In this document: piece by piece, positions 1 to 12,927 of the stretch | Numbering within the stretch: position 1 is the first letter of the stretch | Layout of the letters: each line of letters starts with the position of its first letter | Made by a program: the position numbers and the translations under genes | Source of the DNA: Escallonia rubra | Lineage: Eukaryota > Streptophyta > Magnoliopsida > Escalloniales > Escalloniaceae | Reading direction: 5' to 3' | Length of the DNA: 64,000 nucleotides | NCBI GenBank assembly: GCA_033065855.1 | Contig: JAVXUO010001535.1 | Location: 48,501 to 112,500, forward strand | The notes under the pieces: model-generated | Database searches by the model: none | Told to the model about the DNA's origin: nothing | The model's input: only the letters and a program-made list of their open reading frames with translations

Positions 1-350
1 TTTGGAGTTGGGAGAAGTGGTGTTTGCTCTGAAAATATGGCAACATTACTTGTATGGGGGATATACACCGATCATAAAAGTTTGAAGTATATCTTTACCT
101 AGAAGGAACCGAATATGATACAAAGGAGATGGTTGGAACTCCTTAAGGACTATGATTGTACTATGAAGTATCACTCAGGAAAAGCTAATGTGGTGGCGGA
201 TGTGTTTAGCAGGAAGCAAATGGGGAACCTAACTACGATGATTACCATACAAAAAACTATCATCGAAGATTTGGACGAACTCAAAATTGATGCTCGAGTT
301 AGGGGGAAGGAGGTGGAAACCTACTTAAACTAAAAGTTAGACCGACAATT
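1..350 (+). pseudogene. Ty3/gypsy RNase H domain, 3' end (decayed)
   Basis: This is the tail of a gypsy polyprotein that begins left of the window. The translation shows the RNase H landmarks TDHKSLKYIFT near base 72, then RRWLELLKDYDCTMKYHSGK and ADVFSRK near base 190. In the family this domain removes the RNA strand during reverse transcription. A stop codon follows YIFT (base 100) and frame shifts occur earlier, so it is not functional. It leads directly into integrase remnants and a 3' LTR on the same strand, so it belongs to the element whose LTR ends at 4953. Confidence 0.9.
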
Positions 351-1420
351 TACGATCGGATTAAGGAAGTTCAAGGTCGAGATGAAAGACTATCAAAAAT
401 TCGTCACATTTTCGATAGAAACAAGAAAGAAAATTTTGATTGTGATAAGTAGGGCATTTATAAGTATGAGGGTCGAGTATATGTGCCTCTTGTCGGCGAG
501 TTGAGAAAAGATATTATGACAGACGCACATAACTCTAAATATTCAATCCACCCGGGGGAAACAAAAATGTAACATGATCTACGACATAATTTTTGGTGGC
601 CTGGGATGAAAAGAGATATATCAGGGTTTGTATCCCAGTGTTTGACCTGCCAACAGGTGAAAGTAGACCATAAGAAGATTTTCGGGCAGTAGCAACCATT
701 CCCTGTACCTTAGTGGAAATGGGAACACATTATGATGGATTTTGTGCCAGGGTTACCACGAACAACCGATAAATACACGTCTATCTGGGTTGTAAAGGAT
801 AGGTTGACCAAGACAGCTCGATTTATACCTATCTGAGAAGGGTATTCTACTGAAAGGCTTGCTCGAATTTACATTAAGGAGGTAGTTAGTTGTTACGGGA
901 TATTGGTAACCATTGTGTCTGATAGGGACGCGAGGTTCACCTCGATTTCCAAGAAGAAATAGGAACGAAGTTAACCATGAGTACTGGCTTTCATCCTCAG
1001 ACAGATGGCCAATATGAACGTACCATACAAATATTGGAGGATATGTTGAGAGCATGCGTTATTGATTTTGGTGGAGTATGGGATGAGCAGTTGTGTCTAA
1101 TCGAATTCTCATATAACAATGGATATCAAGCAAGTATTGAAATAGCTCCCAATGAAGCGATATATAGCCAAATATGTTGCACGCCTATTTGTTGGGATGT
1201 GGTAGGGGAACGAAGACTATCCTGCACATAATTGTGCAAGGAAACGGAGGACAAAGTGAGGATGGTTCAGGAAAGAATTCGTATGGCACAAAGTCGGCAG
1301 AAAAGCTATGCAGATAAAAGGCGTAGAATGCGCAAGTTTGAAGTGGGTGACTTAGTGTTTCTAAAGGTGTCACTGTGGAAAAGAATCATGGGATTTGGGA
1401 AGTAGGAAAAGTTGAGGCCG
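351..1420 (+). pseudogene. Ty3/gypsy integrase (decayed)
   Basis: Integrase inserts the cDNA copy into the genome. The zinc-binding HHCC module is seen around 500-660 (HPGETKM, FWWPGMKRDI, CLTCQQ). The catalytic core follows: MDFVPGLPRTT near 735, VSDRDARF near 917, then STGFHPQTDGQYERTIQIL near 980, giving the usual D, D and E residues. Stops (for example about 570, 690 and 834) and a small deletion before the STGFHPQTDGQ block break the frame. The order RNase H then integrase is that of the gypsy superfamily and not copia. Confidence 0.9.
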
Positions 1421-1800
1421 AGGTTCATCGGACTATTTAAAATTTTGTCTAGAATTAAGACGGCGGCGTACCAGCTCAATCTACCACCAGAATTGATCCA
1501 GTTGCACAACGTGTTCCATGTCTTAATGATCAGGAAATATGTTCCAGATCACATAGTCTCAATGCTCAGGAAGTATGTTCCAGATCCTACGCATGTGATC
1601 CAGTTGGAACCAATGGAGATTCGAGATAATCTTTCATATCATGAGATACCAATAGAAGTGGTCGATAGAAAAGAATAGATATTACGTTCTAAGGTTATAC
1701 CGGTGGTTAAAGTCATCTGGAGAAATCACATGGTAAAGGAGGCCATCTGGGGACCTGAAGCGTTGATGCGGTAGAGATATCCACATCTATTTGCAGAATG
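1421..1800 (+). pseudogene. Gypsy integrase C-terminal region
   Basis: The segment encodes the integrase C-terminal block typical of plant gypsy elements: FIGLFKILSRI, AYQLNLPPELIQLHNVFHVLMIRKYVPD, then a downstream piece near 1720 resembling the chromodomain-like tail (VIRNHMVKEAIWGPEALMR). The short stretch encoding MIRKYVPDHIVSMLRKYVPD carries an internal duplication of about 36 bp. A stop at 1676 and others end the reading frame. It sits directly before a G-run and the 3' LTR. Confidence 0.8.
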
Positions 1801-1833
1801 AGGTTTGTCCCTATTTCGAGTATGAAATTTATT

Positions 1834-1850
1834 TTGGGGGGGGGGGAGGA
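1834..1850 (+). other. Polypurine tract of the left gypsy element
   Basis: A G-run followed by AGGA lies immediately before the 3' LTR. This is the standard place for the plus-strand primer of an LTR retrotransposon. Confidence 0.8.
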
Positions 1851-4800
1851 TGCGATACTCTGAAAATACAAAAAATTAATCTAACGGTGAGTTAGATTAA
1901 TTAAAGGGTGCTAATTTTATTAAGTAGCATTATTTTGGTGATAATTAAGTGTTAGGGAGTTAAATAAGGGTTTAGTGTGGCCGTGGGGCCAAAGTGTAAT
2001 TTTAGTAAAATAGTGGGGTCAAAATGTAATTTTGGAAACTTTGAGGGCTAAATTGCAATTTTTTAAAAGTTGACATTAGGTGTCCAAACCTTGGAGAAAA
2101 TGGTTCAAAAGAATGCCACCTCCTTATAAGTGTATGATGACTAAGTAAATTATATAATAAACTAATGGATAGATAGAAATTGAACAAAAGAAATAAAAAG
2201 GGAATTCGAGGGGGGGGAATACAATTTGAGAGAAAAAGAAATAGTGGCCGGGAAAGATAACATAGCAGAGAGGGAAGGAAGAAGAGAAACAGAGGAGAAG
2301 AGAGAAAGAAGAGATGAAAAGGGAGAGGGAGAAAGGAAAAAAACTCTAAACCCTAAGAGGGTAATCTCTCTTTCTTGGACTATTAACTGTGTAAATTCTA
2401 TGGGTACTTTCGGTTGAAGGCTTGGTCAGTGTGTATGTGTGTTGCTGCGTGTGTGTATGCATTCGGGGGTGTGAAAAATGTAGTGAATTGTGTTATGTAT
2501 TGTGTATATAAGAGCTAAGGAGGAAAAAGGTAGGGAAATTAGTGTGTTTCAGTGTGTGTTTGTGTGGGTGTTCAGTGTGTGTTCTGAGTGACTGTGTGTG
2601 TTGGTGTGTTACGGGTGAGTTGGTGGGTGTATTATGGGTGATATTATGTCTATAGATGTGTGTTGGAATGTATTAGAGTGTGGGTTTAAGTGCTTTGGGG
2701 TGGGGTTGTGAGTGGCAATTGGTGAACGTGTGGGAATCGTGTGTATATGTGTTCGGCAGAGGGGGAAGGGAGGTAGAAGATGAAGTGTGTATGTGTGTTG
2801 TAGGTGAAATACTATGTGTTTTAATTTGAATAGTGACCGTAATTGTCACTAAAAGTAGAAAATTAACTAACTTGTTTTAAGTCAAGTTCTTATAAATAGT
2901 TATGGATATATTTAGCCAAAGTACCAAAAAAAAAAGACCCCATTTATTTTTAGGATACCGGTACTGTGGAAAATTTTCAGATTTTTTCGAGGTTGGGAAG
3001 GGGGTTAACGAGTGCCATTATTATGAAAATTTACAGTGATATTTAAAATAGAACAATAACGAGGTTTCACGCAAAACATTTATGAGAACCCTGGGATACT
3101 GAGATGTTCCATTTCATAAACTTTGGGGCCATTCCGAAGTCGATAGCTATTGTTGGCCGAACTGCCTTTTAAGCGCTCGGTCCGGACACCAGTTCAAGAT
3201 TTTTTGGCAAAAATTTTTGAAAATAATATTTTGCTAAAAAATAACTTCATGATGCCTAAAATAACATTTTAAGGTGTTTTGAGATTTGTTCGGTGCCAGG
3301 AACCCTCATGGGGCATTTTGGTAATTTGTCACCCAGAGGGGGTATTTTGGTCATTTTCCCTATAAAATTTTTCAAAGGACTTTTCGGTCCGGTAAGGGGT
3401 GTAAAACATTTGAAAGGTTGTTTTGAAGCGAATTCGGGGTAATGGGGTGGTAGTGGCCACTTGTGGGCATTTTGGTAATTTGCCACCCCGAGGGGGGTGT
3501 TTTAGTAATTTTACCATGTCGACTATGAATTTTGGGGAATACTTTAAATTAAGCATTTTGAGTAACGGGAAGTGGGGAATGGGGCTAGTACTACTAAATG
3601 AAAAGTATCAACGCTCGTGCACTACTAAGTTAGGTCAAAGATTCAGCTGTCAGGTCGGGGTAACCGACCGCTGTAAAATGCTCTAAATAACTTGTAGAAA
3701 AAAGTAGAATATTTACGTATTTATGGTTGATTAGTTTCTAACGAACAATGTATTATTTGGCTAGGCGACCCCGCTCGTTGTAGTTTGAGGTTGCTTGGCT
3801 CGTCGGCCAAATGCCAACTAGGTAAGGATAATACGGTTCCCTAGATGCTATGAATGGCTCCGCTTAGCATACCTATCATTGATAAAGTTGTGGTATGGTG
3901 AATGTTGCACGGTTGATATGAGATGTCGGTGGTTGTTGTACAGATGTCTTTCTTAGTTATGTTGGTGAGAATTTCAATTGGATGTAGAACACCGGTCGAT
4001 TTTGGGACCAGGAATTCTTGCTTGAGTAATTGATTGTCTGAGGACACGAGGTGAACTCATTTCCCTTAGTTCGTCCAATTGGTGAAACTTGTAATTTGGC
4101 GGTATCGTAGTTAAGGGACGAACACTCTTCGTGAGTTTCGTTCTCGTGCTTGGTGTCTCTTTTAAATACCTAAGGCTATATGAACATCCTTGAATACGGG
4201 AAATTATATGAAAGGAGGACCAGTGAAATACGATCACTAGCAAAAACGATGTATGGCGCGCGAGTCGAGTCTGAGTCTGTATTACAATTGACATTATTAT
4301 GATGTTAACAATTTTAATGGTGTGCATTTCATTGATGTTTAATTTAGCTGTTCGAATTTAGTGTTCATGTGCATAGTCTGTCAGTCGGTCTATTTGGTCA
4401 GTCCTGTTCACAAAATGTGGTGCTAATGTTGTTATGTTAGGCCTTAAAGCCGCTCAGTCTGACAAAAAAAAAAAAAAAGAAATATATATTTATGTCGCTT
4501 GGCCATTGGGTTGAGGTTGCATTATTCATTGAACTCTTGATTCTTTGATATCGTTGGGTTGATTATTATTTCTCCCGAGACTGTCACATTGTTGTACGCG
4601 TTAATCATCGCGTTATCGTTTCTGGGCTATCTGCACTCATTCTTTATCTATGATGTTTCAGGTGGTAAGGTTGAGGTGGGTGGAACGTCGAGGAAAGGAA
4701 ATGAGAAGTTGACCTGACCTGTAAAGGAAACGTAAGATGGTGTTATCTATATTTTGGGACTAGATGTTCTATTTTAAAATTCCATTGCGTTCATACCGAA

Positions 4801-4953
4801 CTTTGTAGTGAAATTTTTTGTAAGGATGACTTTTTGAAGCTTTATGTATATTAAGGTGTATATCTAAAGTTGCTCTATAATCTAGCGAGTGTTGGTGCGG
4901 TTATGACTGGCAACTCAGCTCTGGTGACGTCACTTGGGCTGAGGGGTGTCGCA
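1851..4953 (+). repeat. 3' LTR of the left gypsy element (3.1 kb)
   Basis: The LTR starts TGCGATACTC and ends GGGTGTCGCA, with short inverted ends TGCGA/TCGCA. It is placed by the polypurine tract on its left. Internally it has a purine-rich block (2225-2345), a GT-rich leader (2430-2810), a TATA-like TGTATATAAG near 2502, and blocks rich in GGTATTTTGGTAATTT (3310-3500). The same blocks recur in the LTRs at 5599-11969, so these are related families with unusually long LTRs. The five bases after it are AAAAA; the matching TSD would be left of the window. I see no gene in it. Confidence 0.85.
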
Positions 4954-5843
4954 AAAAATAGAAGAATTCAAGCCATTCTCAACAGGTAAACCCCCCAAAC
5001 CTCTAGTAAGTGTGCTCTAGTGTATGTTTTTATGCATTGTGGGGTGTATGCTTGAGCCACGAACATGGTTGTGGAGCCATGTAGGGGGCGCTTTTCTGGG
5101 AAATTAACGCCTCGAGTGTGAGATTATGGCCATGGTTTATGGGTTAGTGTTTAATAGGTTTGTGAACTTGTAGGGTGTAAGGGAGAGGGGTTATGGATGT
5201 GCAGTGGGTGAAAAGTATGTTACAGTGTGTGTGTGAATTTTTCGGGAGTGAAATTCGTGTATAAATGTGACGTTAATGGTGGTTATGTGATGATATCGTT
5301 AGTTAGGAGAGAATTGGAGGGAATGGAGTGTGTTGTGGAGTATGACAGTGGGTGTTCATGGAGTTACGGTGGGTATATACGTTTGGGAATATATATATAC
5401 ATGTGTGTTTGAATGTGAGTTGGGTGGGATTTTTGTGTATAATTCGGTGTTGGTGTGTGTGTTAATGGGAGCAAATAGGCGGAGTGAATGTGTTTAAGTG
5501 TGGTAGTGTGTATGTGCGTGAAGGTGATGCACTTCAATGGGTGTTCTAGCAGCCCAGTGTGGAAGAAGGTGAGTGTATGTGTTTTCGGTGAAATAGTGTG
5601 TGGGTTGATGTGAATAGTACCTGTAATTGTCACTAAATGGGGGGTAGGTTAGGTAGTTTTGTTCATTTTTTATACATAATTCTGATCAGAATTTGACAAA
5701 ACGTAAAACAGTAACCCACATTATTTTTATGAGATCTGCGCTCTGAAATTTTTGGAGAAATTTTTATGTCCGTAAAGGATGCTAAATTTGCGTATCGGTT
5801 AACAAGAATTATTGAATTATTTAGCATAGAAAACTAAGATATT
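4954..5843 (+). repeat. 5' LTR of the older gypsy element, first visible part
   Basis: This is LTR sequence of the same general family (GT-rich leader, then GTAATTGTCACTAA). It is cut at 5843 by a solo LTR and resumes at 10566: ...AGATATT before the insertion and ATATTTTAATCTGAAAATTTT after it, matching the undisturbed order in the related LTR near 8625. The true start of this LTR was displaced left of the window by the element ending at 4953. No gene is seen. Confidence 0.8.
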
Positions 5844-6717
5844 TGTAATATCCGAAATTTTGGGAGCAGGTTAAAATAACCATCGGTGCTTCAAAAAATA
5901 AACATGCGATAATTTTGGGCAATACTCGGGTATTAGTAGCGTATTAAACCTTAAAAGAATTTTGGGCCAAAATATAATTTTTAAAATTTTGGGGGGTATT
6001 TCTGTAATTTGGGAAAACTATGGGGGCATAAATGTAAATTATGATTTTAGCGAGGAAAAAAAATAAAATGAATGTTAGGATATATTTTCAGTGATATTTA
6101 ATTAAATTAAGAATGACTATAATAATTTTGGGACTTAAATATAATTACATAAAATTTGGGGTTAATTTGCAATTTTTGAAAATTTGTACCTAGGTGTCAA
6201 GATGTTAGTAACCAAGTCATTAGAAATGGCCACCTGGTATGGTGACTAATGTAATTGAAATTCTTTAATTGCTTAGGAAAAGGAAAAAAAAAAGAGAAGA
6301 AAGAAAGAAGAAGAAAATAAAGGAGCAAAATTTGGAAAACAGAAAAAAGAAAAGAAGAAACAGTGAAAGAGAGAAAACAGAGAAGAAAGAAACAGAGCAT
6401 AGGGAAGAAAAATAGAGGGGGAGGAAAATTCGGTAGGAAATTCAGAGAGATAGAATTGGGGTAACTTCTTCACCCTTTAGTGCATTAAATTTAGTGTGTT
6501 TATGGGTTGTGTGCAGTGTGTTCAAGGTGTGTGTGAAACAATGTGTGTGTGTGCGCGTTCTTGCATGGTAGGGGTATGTGTGTGTAAATTGTGTGTTAAG
6601 TAGATGTATGTAAGAATCCCTTTTTATGCTAATGCTAATGAAGATCATATTTGTTGAAAAATAAATTAAGGGATATATCATTAGAAGGAAAAATAATAAT
6701 AAAAAAGTACAAAATGA

Positions 6718-6915
6718 ACAGTACTTTTCGGTCGAATGAAAAGTGTTTTAAATCGAGAGAAGAAGCAACTGATGGATTCAGTCGAATGGAAAGTTTTCGG
6801 TCGAATGAAGGGCATTTTCAGTCGAATAGAAATGTTTTCGATCGAATGAAAAAGAATGAGTGCAAAGGAGGCTATTTCGCGACTGAAGAATTTGGTCGAT
6901 GGAATAGTTTTCCTT
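6718..6915 (+). repeat. Array of GTCGAATGAAA-like motifs in the LTR
   Basis: About eight degenerate copies of (T/A)CGAATGAAA or TCGAATGGAA occur at irregular 20-40 bp spacing upstream of the TATA box. They sit where the U3 promoter region would be. Confidence 0.7.
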
Positions 6916-7030
6916 CGAATGAAAGTATTAGGTTCCCTTTTCGTAAATATTAGAAATTTTTTGGTACATTTTGAATAAGATACATAAAGTTTAAGGAGTG
7001 TTAGTGTAAATCGCCAACTTAGGATTCTTC

Positions 7031-7040
7031 CTATAAATAG
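7031..7040 (+). promoter_or_regulatory. Predicted TATA box of the nested LTR
   Basis: CTATAAATAG is a strong match to the plant TATA consensus. It lies downstream of the motif array and upstream of a CT-rich leader, as expected for U3/R. Confidence 0.6.
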
Positions 7041-10000
7041 CTTATTTTCCCGCTTTTCTTTTTAGTTCCCTTTCTTCTCTTCTTAAAGTTTGAGAGAGAG
7101 AGGGTTTGGGAGATTCTTGAGATATTAAGGCAACACTTTAAGGATTTCGTACCAAAGGGCTTGATTAAGGTAAGGGATTTCGTATTTCTTGTTGTGGTAA
7201 GGATTCGTTATTTAGTATCACTTTACTAGGTGTTATACAACTTTGGAGAATCGTTCAACTTGCTTCGTATTTGCCTTCATTACTATTTAAAATTCAAAAT
7301 TCATAATTTACATATGATCATTAGAATGAACAACCTTTTGTTGAAAAAAGGGAGTCTTTAAAACTTTTGTAGTCATTTTGGTGACTTTTGTAGTTACTTG
7401 GTAACTTTTGTAGCCACCTTAGTGGCTTTGGTAGTCACTTTAAGTGACTTTCCGATAGTCCTCACAATGACGGCTATTACGCAACCGGTATGCCTTTCGC
7501 ACCTTCGGGTTTTGTGTTCGATTTGGGCCTATGGTCACTAATGATCATTTCGTTTATTGATTCGCTTATTTGACGTAAATGTCAATTGCTATTGTTTGTT
7601 CGTCAAAATTATAGATTTGTTCCGAAATACGAATTAACGTATTCGCTTTCATTTGATTTCCCCATGCTGGGCTATTTGAGTTCACCCCTATTTGTTGCTT
7701 TGTCCCTTACCACAGGTGGTAAGCATGATTAGGAGTTTGGCACGTTTGGGGAATTATAGTTCCTATTTTGTTAGCATGTCAAAAATAATGTATTCCTTTT
7801 TGAGAACTTTACCCGGATATGGGTAATTTGATTTGGCATTAAACTTTTGTAATAGATTTTGAGGATGGATCGTTCTTTTGTGATTAATGGTTGTATGAGG
7901 CAAGGTTGTTTTGCGCCTCTACCTTTTGGAGATACTTTGTTGATAATGGATTAGATGCTCTATTTATACCTTGGTGTAATTGAGTATTTATTAGATTGCA
8001 TATGATTTAGGACATGAAGTACATTGGTAACGGCTCCCAAGGTCGGGGGCGTTACAATGTATGTGAGGTATGATGTGTATAAGGGTATTTAAGAGAGGAA
8101 ATGGTGAGTTTCAGTGAATGTCCGAGGAGTTAAGTGCATGTTTTGTAGGTGTAGTGCATGTGTGTGTGTTTTCTTGATGGTGTGTGTATTACGGGTGTGT
8201 AAATGTGTTAAATCACGTGTTTAAGTGTATGTTGTAGTGAGTTAGGGTGGTGTAATGAGGTTTTAATGATTTGGAGTGGGTTGGAAGTGAGGTAGTGTGT
8301 GGTTGTGAAGTGGGTCTGGGATGAACATCTCGGTTGAAGGAAGAAGACAGTTGTATGTGAAATTAGGTGAACTAGTGTGTGTGAATGATGTGAACAGTAG
8401 TTGTTATTGTCGCTGAAGATAGGAAATTAATTTAGGCTGTTTTACCATGAATCTTTATAAATAGTTAGGGCAAAAATTAGACAAATTCCAAAATAGTAAC
8501 CCCTAATATTTGTACAAGACGTATGGTCTGGAATTATTTAGAAATTTTCGGTGTCTGCGAAGAACGCTAAATTAGGCTATCGATTAACTAAAATTATCAA
8601 ATTATTTGGCATAGCAAATTCAGTTATTTTAATCTAAAAATTTTAGGAAAATATTATTTTACTAGTATGATTCATATTCTAAAATTTTGGGCCATTCTGA
8701 GGCCGATAGGTATTTTTCACGAAACTGGTCTTTTAGCGCTCGGTCCGGACACCAATTCAGGATTTTCTTGCGAAAAGTTTTGTAAAATACTTTTTAGTCC
8801 AAAAATGAAATCAGGATGATTAAAATGGCGTTTTAAGATTTTTTGATATTTTTCCAGTCCCGGAAACTCTCGGGGTATTTTGGTAAGTTTACCTATAAAG
8901 GGTATTTTGAGGTAAATTCACATACAGTATGATTTTTTGAGTAATTTTACTTGTGGGAAGGCAATAGTGATTCAAATGGAGGGGGTATTTTAGTATGTTG
9001 CCACCCTGAGGGAGTATTTTGGTAATTTGACCTAAGAAATGTATTTTTGGATAAAATTGCATACGGTGAGGTTATTATAGTGATTGTACATACGAGAAGA
9101 CCAGTTTGGGGATTTAGGTCCGAGAGGGGCATTTTGGTAATTTTACATACCTAGTGAAGGAGGTTCATTTTGGGAGTAGGTGTGAGTCCGTATTAAGTTA
9201 TAATATTATGCTGATGATTCGATTATTCCGTTTAGGTTAAAGCTAAAGACTTCCGGTTAGATAGTTTAGCTGCGGATCCAGGTAAGGGATTATATCTTAA
9301 CCCTGGGTAAGAACTTTCGTCCGAACCCTTATTTTGATAAATCGTACTCATAAGTACTCATTTAATATACTTATGATTAATGTCGAATTCTTAATTATAT
9401 ATTGATATCAGCATGTTATTGCCCAGAAAACCCTAATATTGAACCTGAATCGATTATTTGGAAATCTTGTGATGCTCGCCTGTTATTCCATGCTGAGAAA
9501 ATTTCATGATTGTTTTTATCCGTTCTTCTGAATTGTTGTGCCTAAACTTGATAACTATTCGCAATCGTTTTGCTGTTTATTTGTGATTTTTCCTCTGAAA
9601 TTCTGAATGATGACTTATATCAATATGTTATTGTTATTGGGACCCGAATTGATTTCGGTGATTTGAGCTTATGTTAGCGCTCATTGATATTGTTGATTTT
9701 TCTGTTCTGTGTTGACATGCATATCCGTTCTGTGGGGAGGTTGTACAAGGCTAGTTTGACTCCTGCATGAAACACATGTTAGTACCGGATGCGACTAGTA
9801 ATTATTATGGTACATCATGCATGTGTACACTACCAACTTTGCCTGAGTGGCATCGTAACCGCCCAGTATTAATGTTGATTTTTTATTTTATCTGCACCAT
9901 ATGTACCATGATTGTTACGGAAATGACTAAGAAAGGATTATCCCAATTGGTTTGAAATACCTCGAGAAAGATTTATTGTATTTTAGAAATGATGACTTTG

Positions 10001-10565
10001 GAAATGATCTTTTACGAATCGTTTTGGAACCCGTCATGATTGTATTTGTCTATTTTGATATTTCTTTATGATGAATTTGGATCATTTTGAAAATCATTGA
10101 GTGTTTTATCGTTCAAAGTGTTTTGGAAATCATCGTCGGTTGGATTCTTTGGAATCGTGTTGTAATCTTTTTGTAGTCCTTGTACGACCTTACTGAGCTC
10201 TCAAAAGCTCACCCTTCGTTTGACTCCCTTCTGCAGGTGATGATAAGCCGTAGCAGGTTTGGGAATGGGTTAGAGTCTGTGTGAGGTTCCAGTAAGCCCG
10301 CCACTGCAGTGTAGTGAGACCCCTGCATGGGTCGGTACTGTCACCTTGTTTTATAAGGACTCGAGTTTGTAAAGAACTTAGGTTTAATAGTTTAAGTTTA
10401 AGCAGTTTTGTAAGCTTTTATTTGAAGAATTTGAGATGGTATCGGATTAAATGTTTTGAAGTATGTGATAGTGAACAGATTTGACAGGTTTGGTGTGATC
10501 TGGTAGGTCAACGTTTCAGGAGTTCAGGGCGGCGGAGCTCTGGATTTTCGGAATGTTACAATATT

Positions 10566-11969
10566 TTAATCTGAAAATTTTAGGAAAGGATATGTTCTAT
10601 TATCTAAAATTTTGGACCATTCCGAGACCAATAGGTATTTTTAGCAGAACCGACTCACTTCTGAGCACTCGGTCTGGACATCGGTTCGGAATTTTTGGGC
10701 AAACTTTTTTTTAAATACTTTTTAGCCCAAAAATGACTTCAGAATACTTAAAATAATGTTTTAATGTATTTTTAAGATTTTTCAGAGCTGGAACTAGTAG
10801 GGGTATTTTGGTAATTTGCCAATATAGGGGGTATTTTGGTAATTTTATCCATAAACTATATTTTATGTAAATTTACGTACTATAAGGATATTTTAGTGGT
10901 TTTAGTTACGGGAAGGCTGTTTTTGCGATTTTAGTCCGAGGGGAATTTCTGATAATTTTACACATAAGGGGCATTTTGGTAATTTTGCATATCCAGTGAG
11001 GGGATCGTTCTGGGATTGTGCGTGAGTCAATATTGAGTTTATAATACGGTAATGTAAACTGTATTCTAATCATTGAATTATTCCGTTTAGGTTAAAGCGA
11101 AAGATTATTCGGTTAGGATATCTTAGCTGTGGACCCAGGTAAGGATTTTTTATCCGAACCTTAAGTCATCAGTTTACGTTCGTAATTATTCTCTCATTTT
11201 TCTTATGACCGTTATCGAACTCGAAAGTATGCATTGATATCGATACATTATTGTCAATTAAACCCTGATATTGAACCTGATTCAGTTTTTTGAACACTTA
11301 TCAGTGATCACCTTTTATTTTATGTTGAGCATTGAACTGTGTACTGATTCCATGATATTTGTCTTCTGTATACTGACAAGGGGGTCTGTAATGAGGCGGG
11401 CATTATAAGGCTGGTCTGAATCATGCGTGGAACGCAAGCTAGCACCTAAATGAACTAGTATTCGTACATCATGCATGTGTTCATTATATTGAGCATTACA
11501 TGTATGGCATTGCATCTGCCCATGGTCAGTATCTTCAAAATTTATTTGCATTGAATCTGATTGATCGTTCCACGAATGACTGAGAACAACTGTTTGGATA
11601 TCTTATCAAAAGGGATTGAGTTGAAATTATATTCCCTGTTCTTGTCATATTGATGTGACTGGTTTGTAATCCCTTAACAGATTGTCTTTGAATCGTTGTA
11701 ACTCATTCAGGGATTACCCTTCAACGACCATACTGAGCTCTGCGTGGGCCTGTACAGTTAGTGTGTTTAGTTAAGAACTTATGTTTACGTTTAAACAGCT
11801 GAAGGTTAGAATTCCTTTTATGGAACCTTACGTTTTTGGAAGAACTTTGGGTTGTATTATTTTAGAAGCTCGGAAATTGTGACAGGTATGCTATGATATG
11901 TCTTGATATGATAGGTTAACGCCCCGGGGGTACCAGGGCAATGGAGCTCCGAATATCTAGGCTGTTACA
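10566..11969 (+). repeat. 5' LTR of the older gypsy element, second part
   Basis: It continues the LTR interrupted at 5843 and ends CTAGGCTGTTACA at 11969, directly before a primer-binding site. It shares the TTTGGTAATTTT blocks (10800-10990) and the TTCCGTTTAGGTTAAAGC segment with the solo LTR at 5844-10560. Confidence 0.85.
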
Positions 11970-11971
11970 GT

Positions 11972-11983
11972 TGGTATCAGAGC
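11972..11983 (+). other. Primer-binding site (tRNA-iMet type)
   Basis: TGGTATCAGAGC, two bases after the LTR end, is the usual plant retrotransposon site complementary to the 3' end of initiator methionine tRNA. It fixes the 3' border of the 5' LTR and the + strand orientation. Confidence 0.92.
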
Positions 11984-12100
11984 CTAGGAATATGATTCTG
12001 TAGATTTAGAAGGATGTGAGGGGGATACCAAAATGTTGACAGGACAATTAAGGGAAAAACTTTCTATAGGATTTGTGGATTGAGACTATGAAAGTGTAAA

Positions 12101-12526
12101 TTGATGTCTGTACTTTGTGGTTGTAGGAAATGGACTAAGGACTTTATGACCTTGACCTTGACGGATAGTACGACAATGGGATGTTTGAGAAACCGAACCC
12201 CGATGAAGATCTATAGGAAGATCTGGAGGGAAGATCCAGAGGAAGAGGATCCGAAGGAGGATCCGGAAGAGATGGAAGAGATAAAAGAAGGCCCAGAAGA
12301 AATTAGAATAGAAGGACCCATTGTGGAAGTTGAAGACAATGCTGAGGTAGAGCAATTTTATGTCGCAGACCTCGAATCGGGGCGAGGGTACATGACTAGT
12401 GTAGCTCGGACAAAGCGTTGGAAAGAAAAATGTCGTCGGTTGACTAAGGAAAGAGATGATCTGGCTAATCGGTTGGCATCCCTAGAAATTAGTGCCAGCC
12501 AGATGATAGGAAAATTAGGAGCTTAA
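12101..12526 (+). CDS. Acidic leader ORF of the gypsy element
   Basis: This is an open stretch of about 140 codons between the primer site and gag; the first ATG is at 12104. It is rich in E, D and P (for example REDPEEEDPKEDPEEMEE around residues 43-60) and ends in a basic, coiled-coil-like segment with LTKERDDLANRLASLEIS. Comparable acidic leader ORFs precede gag in some plant gypsy elements (family knowledge, by recollection). It may have been the N-terminal part of the same polyprotein. A host function is unlikely, and its frame differs from the gag remnant that follows. Confidence 0.4.
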   Translation: MMSVLCGCRKWTKDFMTLTLTDSTTMGCLRNRTPMKIYRKIWREDPEEEDPKEDPEEMEEIKEGPEEIRIEGPIVEVEDNAEVEQFYVADLESGRGYMTSVARTKRWKEKCRRLTKERDDLANRLASLEISASQMIGKLGA

Positions 12527-12927
12527 TGAGCGGAAGACAATCTGTGAGCCAAATTTAGGATCACACTTGGGATGCTAGCATGAGGGTGATCCGGATGATT
12601 CAACAAATTGTCCGGGATTGGCCGTTTGACAGGGCTCTGTCAGAATATAGGTGACAGTTGATTTTGGACGAGGGTCATTGGAGTTTCAAACTGTTTGTGG
12701 AACGTTATGATTGTTCTTAGACTGAATAACTTAGACTCAGTATTGTATAGTGTAGTAAGGTTTACTTTTTTTGTATAATAGTTGGACCCTTTATTTTGTA
12801 ACTAGTAAGAGCGAAAGTTTGATGTAAAACAGAATGTTGTGCATATATGTATGTAAATAGTAACATCTAATTATGTTGGTTTCTCATATACATGTTTGTA
12901 TATCTCCATAAAAGCAGCATGTATCAG

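Larger units (their letters stand above)
6609..8056 (+). mobile_element. Nested solo LTR, gypsy, TSD ATGTA
   Basis: It begins TGTAAGAATCCC and ends GGGGGCGTTACA, flanked by ATGTA at 6604-6608 and 8057-8061. The bases outside are GT-rich leader of the host LTR on both sides, so removal rejoins a continuous LTR. It is related to the solo LTR at 33078-34878: both have reiterated TCGA-centred motifs, a CTATAAATAG box, and the shared segments GGTAAGGG and TTGTCCCTTACCACAGGT. Confidence 0.93.
5844..10560 (+). mobile_element. Solo LTR, gypsy, TSD ATATT (contains a nested LTR)
   Basis: It runs from TGTAATATCCGAAATTTTGG to CGGAATGTTACA and is bounded by ATATT at 5839-5843 and 10561-10565. Only one set of LTR blocks is present and no internal coding domain, so it is a solo LTR left by recombination between two LTRs. 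Without the nested insertion at 6609-8056 it is about 3.26 kb. It holds a purine-rich block at 6280-6430, GT-rich leader DNA on both sides of the nested LTR, and GGTATTTTGG-type blocks near 8870-9150. Short ORFs here have no recognisable product. Confidence 0.93.
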
